From Sphingomonas sp. 67-36 (GTDB taxonomy: Bacteria; Pseudomonadota; Alphaproteobacteria; Sphingomonadales; Sphingomonadaceae): a stretch of 64,000 nt of DNA. The notes under the pieces were generated by a model that did no database searches, was not told the origin of the DNA, and was given only the letters and a program-made list of their open reading frames with translations. A program made the translations under genes and the position numbers. This document shows, one piece after another, positions 59,108 to 64,000 of this stretch. Each line of letters begins with the position of its first letter. Within the stretch, counting starts at the first letter, position 1. The stretch spans positions 59,745 through 123,744 of the forward strand of contig MKSU01000014.1 of assembly GCA_001897375.1 (NCBI GenBank), in the 5' to 3' direction.

Positions 59108-61046
59108 CGACCGTCTCGTCGGCATAGATCGCGACGCGCGGCTCGCCGTCGGCGCTCACCTCGCCGCGATACATCCCTTCCGTGTTCATCGCGAAGGCGG
59201 CATGGCCATCGCCGTCCATCGCGATCAGCCCGCCGTCGCCGCCGATGTCTGCGATCTCGCCGATCGTGTCCTGCGCGGCGCTCGCCACGCTCTCGCCGCG
59301 CCAGCGGATGCGGTCGCACACCTGCCGCCCGGCGCTCTCGCGGATGAAATATTCGCCGGTGCCGGTCGCCGATACGGCGCAGTCGCGGCCGAAGGCGTAG
59401 GTACCCGCGCCGATCAGCGGCGTGTCCCCGATCCGGCCCCAGCGCTTGCCGGTCAGCCCGCCGGTCGAGGTCGCCGCCGCGAGGTGGCCGTGCATGTCGA
59501 GCGCCACCGCGCCGACCGTGCCGAAGCGATGCGTCGGGTCCTGCGCGGCCTGCTCGTTGCCGCGCTTCCAATCGAGATATTCCTGCCAGCGCTTTTCGGT
59601 GCGGAAATAGGAAGGGTCGACCTGCTCGATGCCCTGCTCGCGGGCGAATTCGTCCGCCCCGGCCCCGCTCAGCAGCACGTGGCCGCTATGCTCCATCACC
59701 GCGCGCGCCAGCGCCACCGGGTTCTTCGTCGCGCTCACGCCCGCCACCGCGCCGGCGCGCAGCGAGGCGCCGTCCATGATCGCCGCGTCGAGCTGGTTCT
59801 TGCCCTCCGCGTCGAACACGGCGCCGCGCCCGGCGTTGAACAGCGGATTGTCCTCCAGCGCCATCACCGCAGCCTCCACCGCGTCGAGGCTGCTGCCGCC
59901 CGCCTTCAGCACCGCTGACCCGGCGACGAGCGCGTCGGTCAGGCCCTGACGATAGGCGCGCTCCTGCTCCGGCGTCAGCGCGCCGTGCGGGATCACGCCC
60001 GCGCCGCCGTGGATCGCCAGCGACCAGCGGCGGTCGGGCAGGACGGGCACGCCATCCAGCCGCCCGTCGCGCACCGATGCGGTGCTGGTGAAGGCTATCT
60101 CCGGCATCTTCAGCGTGCGCAGGTCGATGGTGTGGCCGGGGGCGATGCCGGTCACGCGGATATCGTCCCAGTCGAGCGGGGTTCCGCGCTTCAGCGAGGG
60201 CACGCCGCGCGGCTGGATGAGCCATGCGAAGGTGCCGTCCGGCCCGTGGAAACGCGCGACGCCCTTCGCATCGACGCACAGCGCGCCACGCTCGTCCACG
60301 CCGATGCCGATCGCGTGCCGGTCTCCGCTGGCGCGCGCGGAGGCGACGAAGGCGATCAGCCGGCCCAGCCGGTCGCGCTTGTTGAAATGCGTGTCGGTGA
60401 CGACATGCGCCAGATAGGGCATCCTGAGGAAACCGTGCACCATCGTCATCGCCGGCCCGGCGGGATCGTTCAGCGCGGTCATTGAATCGATGCTGCCGCC
60501 GTCGAGCGCGCCATAGGCGGTGCCGCCGAGGATCGCGAGGCCGGCGCTGGTGCCGCCGATCGGCCGCCCCTTGCGCACATGGGCGTTGAGCGCGCGGGCG
60601 ACGGGCGTGTCCTTCCAGTACCGCACATAGCGCGCCTGATCCCCGCCGGCGATGAAGATGCCGTCGGCATGGGCGATGATCGACAGCACACGCGGGTCGC
60701 TCGACGCCTTGCGGTCGCTGAACACGAGCGTCTCCACCGAGGCGACGCCGCCGATGTCGCGGAACATCTCCTCGCCCGCGTCGGCGCCGCCGGACGCGCG
60801 GAGGATTACGATATGGCCGCTGCCCGCCTTCTCGACGAACCAGCGGAAGGCCTCGCGATTCCAGTCGCCGCCGCCGACCAGCATCAGGCCGGGCGAAGTC
60901 CTGGCGCGCAGGGTGCCGGCGGTGTTGCCGATCGAGTAATAATTATAGCCGGCCGAAGGCAGGGCGGGGGCCGCGGCGGCGGCGATCGGCATCAGCGCGG
61001 CCGCGGCGAGGGCCAGTTTCATGAAAAATTGTTGTGTTCGGCCCAT
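59097..61046 (-). CDS. Cyanophycinase (S51) - isoaspartyl peptidase/asparaginase (T2) fusion
   Basis: A 649-residue secreted protein. Residues 1-26 are a signal peptide (AAAAA-PALP). Residues ~40-320 form an S51 cyanophycinase-like domain: GGDQARYVRYW, nucleophile Ser167 in IGGTSAGLAIL, His220 in DTHFNKRDRLGRL, and GIGVDERGAL. Residues ~340-649 are a plant-type asparaginase/isoaspartyl peptidase: LAIHGGAGVI, NAGRGAVF, autocleavage at Gly509/Thr510 in RFGTVGAVALD, ATSTGG and GRIGDTPLIGAG. Cyanophycinase yields beta-Asp-Arg; isoaspartyl peptidase splits it to Asp and Arg, so both steps are in one chain. T2 self-cleavage would leave S51 joined to the alpha chain. Divergent from a TonB receptor. 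Confidence 0.93.
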   Translation of the reverse strand: MGRTQQFFMKLALAAAALMPIAAAAAPALPSAGYNYYSIGNTAGTLRARTSPGLMLVGGGDWNREAFRWFVEKAGSGHIVILRASGGADAGEEMFRDIGGVASVETLVFSDRKASSDPRVLSIIAHADGIFIAGGDQARYVRYWKDTPVARALNAHVRKGRPIGGTSAGLAILGGTAYGALDGGSIDSMTALNDPAGPAMTMVHGFLRMPYLAHVVTDTHFNKRDRLGRLIAFVASARASGDRHAIGIGVDERGALCVDAKGVARFHGPDGTFAWLIQPRGVPSLKRGTPLDWDDIRVTGIAPGHTIDLRTLKMPEIAFTSTASVRDGRLDGVPVLPDRRWSLAIHGGAGVIPHGALTPEQERAYRQGLTDALVAGSAVLKAGGSSLDAVEAAVMALEDNPLFNAGRGAVFDAEGKNQLDAAIMDGASLRAGAVAGVSATKNPVALARAVMEHSGHVLLSGAGADEFAREQGIEQVDPSYFRTEKRWQEYLDWKRGNEQAAQDPTHRFGTVGAVALDMHGHLAAATSTGGLTGKRWGRIGDTPLIGAGTYAFGRDCAVSATGTGEYFIRESAGRQVCDRIRWRGESVASAAQDTIGEIADIGGDGGLIAMDGDGHAAFAMNTEGMYRGEVSADGEPRVAIYADETVDGK

Positions 61047-61098
61047 CTTCTACTAATCTCCGGCACAAAATGTCGATATAAGCGAGCAAAGTGAAATA

Positions 61099-61139
61099 TT
61101 GACTTCGTAACATGCGCCATAAGCATGTCATTATGTCAA
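61099..61139. promoter_or_regulatory. 41-bp symmetric dyad in the divergent fusion/TonB receptor promoter
   Basis: TTGAC-N6-ACATGC-N7-GCATGT-N6-GTCAA. The inner arms are at 61110-61115 and 61123-61128; the outer at 61099-61103 and 61135-61139. Spacers are equal on both sides, so the element has exact two-fold symmetry around 61119. It lies 53 bases from the fusion ATG and 31 from the receptor ATG. TTGACT at 61099 may also be a -35 box for the receptor. It is the strongest operator-like site in the window. Confidence 0.65.
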
Positions 61140-61170
61140 TCGGGCAAAAAGGGGCTCCGGGGGGTAACAT

Positions 61171-63933
61171 ATGCGTCTGTCGAAAATCGCAACCGTCGCG
61201 CTGTGCGGCGCCAGCCTGATGACCACCGCCACCGCGGCGCTGGCGCAGACCGGGGGAGGCGCGCAGCAATCGGCCGACGAGAGCGGCGACGTCGTCGTGC
61301 TCGGCTCGCGCATCCCGCGCCTGCAACAGGAAGGCCCGGCGCCGGTGACCACCGTCACCGCCGACGACATCGCGAAGAACGGCTTCCAGAGCGTGCCGGA
61401 CGTCCTGCGCTCGCTGACGCAGAACGGCGGCGCGACGCAGAGCCAGCAGGATTATTCCAATTCGTCCTTCACGCCGGGCGCGCAGCAGGTCGACCTGCGC
61501 GGGCTGGGGCCGAACCATACGCTCGTACTGGTCAACGGCCGCCGCATCGCCGATTTCCCGCTGCCGTTCGAAGGCAACAGCAACTTCACCGATATCTCGA
61601 ACATCCCGGTCGGGCTGATCGACCAGATCCAGGTGCTGAGCGGCAGCGCCTCGGCGATCTATGGCTCGGACGCGGTGGCGGGCGTCGTCAACTTCAAGAT
61701 GAAGTCCAAGATGGACGGCACGCAGCTCGATTTCCGCTACGGCGATACGCAGCACGGCGGCGGCGCCTCCTATCGTCTCACCGGCGTGACGGGGTGGGAT
61801 ACGGGACGTTTCCACGGCGTGCTCGGCGTCGAGCTGCTCAACCAGCGCCCGCTGTGGCAATGGCAGCGCTCGCGGCAGGATTCGACCAATGACAATCCGG
61901 TGTCACCCGTCGCGCGGCGCACCTTCCTGCGCACCGACGAATATTACGACTATATCAATCCGGGCAAATCGACCTGCGACAAGCTTTCGTCGCTGAACCA
62001 GGGCTCGACCTATTATGCGTCGCGGCCCAATTACGACACGTTCGACGGGCCAGGCTATTTCTGCGGCAGCGACAAGTCGGTTGCCTATGGCACGATGCTG
62101 TCGGAGCGGAAGTCGATCAACGCCTATAGCTCGCTGGGTCTTGCACTGGGCGAGAAGACCGAATTGTTCGCCGATCTCCAGCTCAGCTATTCAAGGCTGA
62201 AGCTGATGCGCGACGTGCTGAGCTGGTATTATGTCGCGCCGGACGGGAATGAGGAGGGCACCTTCTTCAATCCCAACCTGTCGCCCGACGCGACCTATAG
62301 CGGCGCGCAGCTCGATAACTGGACGCGCCAGTTCACGCCGGAGGAGATGGGCGGCTTCGGCCCGGCGATGACCCGCAACGATTCGGTCGCGTTCAGCTTC
62401 ACGCCCGGAATCAGGGGATCGTTCGGGGAGGGTGATCGGTGGCATTACGAGCTGTCGTTCAATCACGCCGAATATCATTCCAAGGTGGCGTTCCCGGAGG
62501 TCGTGATCGGCAAGGCCAACGCCTTCTTCCTCGGCCAGCAGCAGGGTGTCGACGAGGCGAGCGGCTATCCGATCTTCGACGCGGACGTGGCGCGGCTCTA
62601 TACGCCGCTCACCCCGGCGCAATATCGCTCGATCACGGCGGATGCGGTCTATCGGCCGAAATCGTGGGTGAACAATCTCTCCGCCACGGTGAACACCACG
62701 CAATTGTTCAACCTGCCGGCCGGCCCGGTCGGCTTCGCGGCGGTGTTCGAGGCGGGCAATCAGGGCTTCAACCTCCGCCCCGATCCGCTGGCGCTGACGC
62801 AATATTATGTCGGACTGGTGGATTCGGACGGCGAAGGGCAGCGCGGCCACTGGGGCGGGGGCGTCGAGTTCCGTGTCCCCGTCCTGTCGGTTCTCAGCAT
62901 CAGCGCGGCGGGACGCTACGATCACTATCGCGCCGACCGCAATGGCTATGGCCGTTTCACCTACAATGTCGGTGGGGAGTTGCGCCCGACCTCGCACCTG
63001 TTGCTGCGCGGCGCCTACGGCACGGGCTTCCGCGCGCCTGACCTCAACTACGTGTTCCGCGGCCCCGGCAACGTCCATTCCGGCGGGACCGATTACTATC
63101 AGTGCGCGACCCAGGAGACCGACGATTGCGAGGTGAATTTCATCGCCTACAAGCTCGGCAACCGTAACCTGCGGCCGGAAACCTCCACCTCGTTCAACGG
63201 CGGCGTGGTGTGGCAGCCGTCGCGGCGTTTCGACGTGTCGGTCGATTATTTCCGCGTGAAGATGAAGAACCAGGTGCTCGATATGGATATCGACAGCCTG
63301 CTCCGCGCCGAATCCTCATGCCGCCTGTCCGGCTCCACCACGCCGACCTGCGTAGATGCGATCAGCCGTGTGCAGCGCTACGCCAGCGGCGCGCTCGAAG
63401 GACAGATTCAGGGCGTCCATATCGAGCCGATCAACGTGGCGGAGGAAACCACCGACGGCATCGACGCCGCCGTCCATGTGAAGCTGCCGACCGCCGCGCT
63501 CGGCGAATTCGCGCTGTCGGCCGGCTACACCTATGTCTTCAATCACACGATCCGGCAGTATCCGGGCGATCCGATCGTCGACAAGCTGCGCTACGACAGC
63601 AATTACTACATCCCGCGCGACAAGGGCATGGCGAGCCTGACGTGGACGCTGGACCGCTTCTCCACCACGCTGACCGGGCAGCGGCTCGGCAAGCTGCCCA
63701 ATTACGACGAGGACGCCTATATCAAGGCGAGCTATACCTTCAATCTGACCGCGCGCTACGACATCACCGATCGCCTGCGGGTGACGGGCACGATCAACAA
63801 CCTGTTCGATCAGGCGCCGATCTTCGATCGCACCTGGTCCAGCTACCCCTATTACGATTCGACGTGGTTCGACGGCATCGGCCGCAGCTTCTACCTGCAG
63901 GTGACCTACAAGATGGGTGGCGCTCCGCTCTAG
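61171..63933 (+). CDS. TonB-dependent outer-membrane receptor
   Basis: A 920-residue receptor. Signal peptide residues 1-26 (ALA-QTGGG). A TonB-box-like DVVVLGSRIPR comes before the plug (PVTTVTADDIAKNGFQSVPDVLRSL, VDLRGLGPNHTLVLVNGRR, QVLSGSASAIYGSDAVAGVVNFKM). The 22-strand barrel ends ...RSFYLQVTYKMGGAPL, with RGAYGTGFRAPDLNYVF and NLRPETSTSFNGGVVW as typical barrel blocks. No N-terminal sigma-regulating STN domain. Start follows GGGG. It would import its ligand using proton-motive force. Divergence from the isoaspartyl fusion suggests the ligand is a peptide or its breakdown product. An IS end follows 13 bases after the stop. Confidence 0.95.
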   Translation: MRLSKIATVALCGASLMTTATAALAQTGGGAQQSADESGDVVVLGSRIPRLQQEGPAPVTTVTADDIAKNGFQSVPDVLRSLTQNGGATQSQQDYSNSSFTPGAQQVDLRGLGPNHTLVLVNGRRIADFPLPFEGNSNFTDISNIPVGLIDQIQVLSGSASAIYGSDAVAGVVNFKMKSKMDGTQLDFRYGDTQHGGGASYRLTGVTGWDTGRFHGVLGVELLNQRPLWQWQRSRQDSTNDNPVSPVARRTFLRTDEYYDYINPGKSTCDKLSSLNQGSTYYASRPNYDTFDGPGYFCGSDKSVAYGTMLSERKSINAYSSLGLALGEKTELFADLQLSYSRLKLMRDVLSWYYVAPDGNEEGTFFNPNLSPDATYSGAQLDNWTRQFTPEEMGGFGPAMTRNDSVAFSFTPGIRGSFGEGDRWHYELSFNHAEYHSKVAFPEVVIGKANAFFLGQQQGVDEASGYPIFDADVARLYTPLTPAQYRSITADAVYRPKSWVNNLSATVNTTQLFNLPAGPVGFAAVFEAGNQGFNLRPDPLALTQYYVGLVDSDGEGQRGHWGGGVEFRVPVLSVLSISAAGRYDHYRADRNGYGRFTYNVGGELRPTSHLLLRGAYGTGFRAPDLNYVFRGPGNVHSGGTDYYQCATQETDDCEVNFIAYKLGNRNLRPETSTSFNGGVVWQPSRRFDVSVDYFRVKMKNQVLDMDIDSLLRAESSCRLSGSTTPTCVDAISRVQRYASGALEGQIQGVHIEPINVAEETTDGIDAAVHVKLPTAALGEFALSAGYTYVFNHTIRQYPGDPIVDKLRYDSNYYIPRDKGMASLTWTLDRFSTTLTGQRLGKLPNYDEDAYIKASYTFNLTARYDITDRLRVTGTINNLFDQAPIFDRTWSSYPYYDSTWFDGIGRSFYLQVTYKMGGAPL

Positions 63934-64000
63934 GCGTTGTCTGCATTCATCGTAACCAGATGATGGCGCAGGCGAGGTGAACGAAGCCCATGAAGGCAGA
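63934..64000 (-). mobile_element. IS5-type insertion sequence, right-edge fragment
   Basis: The last 67 bases hold the 3' end of a leftward transposase gene and 13 further bases (GCGTTGTCTGCAT) that probably belong to the element's terminal repeat. The element begins right after the receptor's stop codon, in the sequence CTCTAG. IS5-group elements often target CTAG or TNA. The rest lies outside the window. Confidence 0.6.
63947..64000 (-). CDS. IS5 family transposase, C-terminal 17 residues (partial)
   Basis: The reverse strand reads AFMGFVHLACAIIWLR followed by TGA at 63949-63947. This C-terminus, a short helix with FVHLACAIIWLR, is characteristic of IS5-type (DDE) transposases, whose conserved C1 Glu lies upstream. 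Only the tail is in the window. The group cannot be fixed from so few residues. Confidence 0.7.
   Translation of the reverse strand, partial: SAFMGFVHLACAIIWLR

Noticed and set aside
61099-61127. TTGACT as a complete sigma-70 promoter for the TonB receptor
   Set aside because: No acceptable -10 hexamer is found 16-18 bases downstream; the hexamer is better explained as part of the dyad.
1-64000. tRNA, rRNA, CRISPR arrays, prophage or integron
   Set aside because: Intergenic gaps are short and none shows cloverleaf/T-loop patterns, rRNA motifs, regular direct repeats, or phage and integrase genes.

Overview
The window reads as chromosomal DNA of a sphingomonad (Alphaproteobacteria, Sphingomonas or a close relative). 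The evidence is high-GC coding, an ATP synthase F0 cluster with a separate b' subunit and no adjacent F1 genes, DUF4893 and DUF952 proteins, a large TonB-dependent receptor, and an exosortase A (XrtA) exopolysaccharide locus. Genes are dense, often with 4-base ATGA/GTGA stop-start overlaps. I saw no rRNA, tRNA or CRISPR array, and no gene-free stretch longer than about 180 bases. The only mobile element is the tip of an IS5-type transposase at the right edge.

Layout. 1-0.5 kb: end of a YnbE-YdbL envelope pair. 0.6-3.2 kb: F0 genes atpI-atpB-atpE-b'-b, closed by a strong hairpin. 3.3-10.7 kb: hisI with a lipoprotein, a MerR regulator with an acyl-CoA dehydrogenase, a lower-GC Sel1-like gene, a zinc metallopeptidase, and a patatin-bdhA-DUF4893 operon. 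10.8-20.5 kb: trpE and ppiD facing away from tpiA across an 86-bp palindrome, then a cupin, a monooxygenase, an M17 aminopeptidase, trxB and an S10 carboxypeptidase.

20.5-37.3 kb is the XrtA/PEP-CTERM-type locus. A leftward arm holds two hydrolases and an acyl carrier protein. A rightward arm holds acyl-CoA ligase, PLP decarboxylase, Wza-like export lipoprotein, chain-length protein, tyrosine autokinase, outer-membrane barrel, AAA ATPase, polysaccharide deacetylase, FemAB protein, glycosyltransferase, exosortase fused to an EpsI domain, and an asparagine-synthase-type amidotransferase. Together these would make, modify and export a surface polysaccharide and process PEP-CTERM proteins. No PEP-CTERM substrate or PrsK/PrsR pair lies in the window.

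37.4-50 kb: a deoxyhypusine-synthase-family protein with a type III ornithine-type decarboxylase (polyamine synthesis), threonine/serine ammonia-lyase, TlpA-type thioredoxin, class I aldolase with an O-methyltransferase, gyrA with a nested inverted repeat in its leader, a Thr/Lys-rich secreted protein, an SDR with yaaA, and a TPR protein. 50-58.6 kb: an Lrp regulator, a histidine kinase with an eroded ATP-binding domain next to a polysaccharide deacetylase, a penicillin-acylase-type Ntn hydrolase, a periplasmic amidohydrolase, trhO and a SleB hydrolase.

The most unusual locus is at 58.7-63.9 kb. One secreted protein joins a cyanophycinase (S51) domain to an isoaspartyl peptidase/asparaginase (T2) domain. 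It is translationally coupled to an Lrp/AsnC regulator and divergent from a TonB-dependent receptor, with a perfectly symmetrical 41-bp dyad in the shared promoter. I read this as a candidate uptake and degradation system for cyanophycin or other isoaspartyl peptides: the S51 domain would release beta-Asp-Arg dipeptides and the T2 domain would split them to Asp and Arg.
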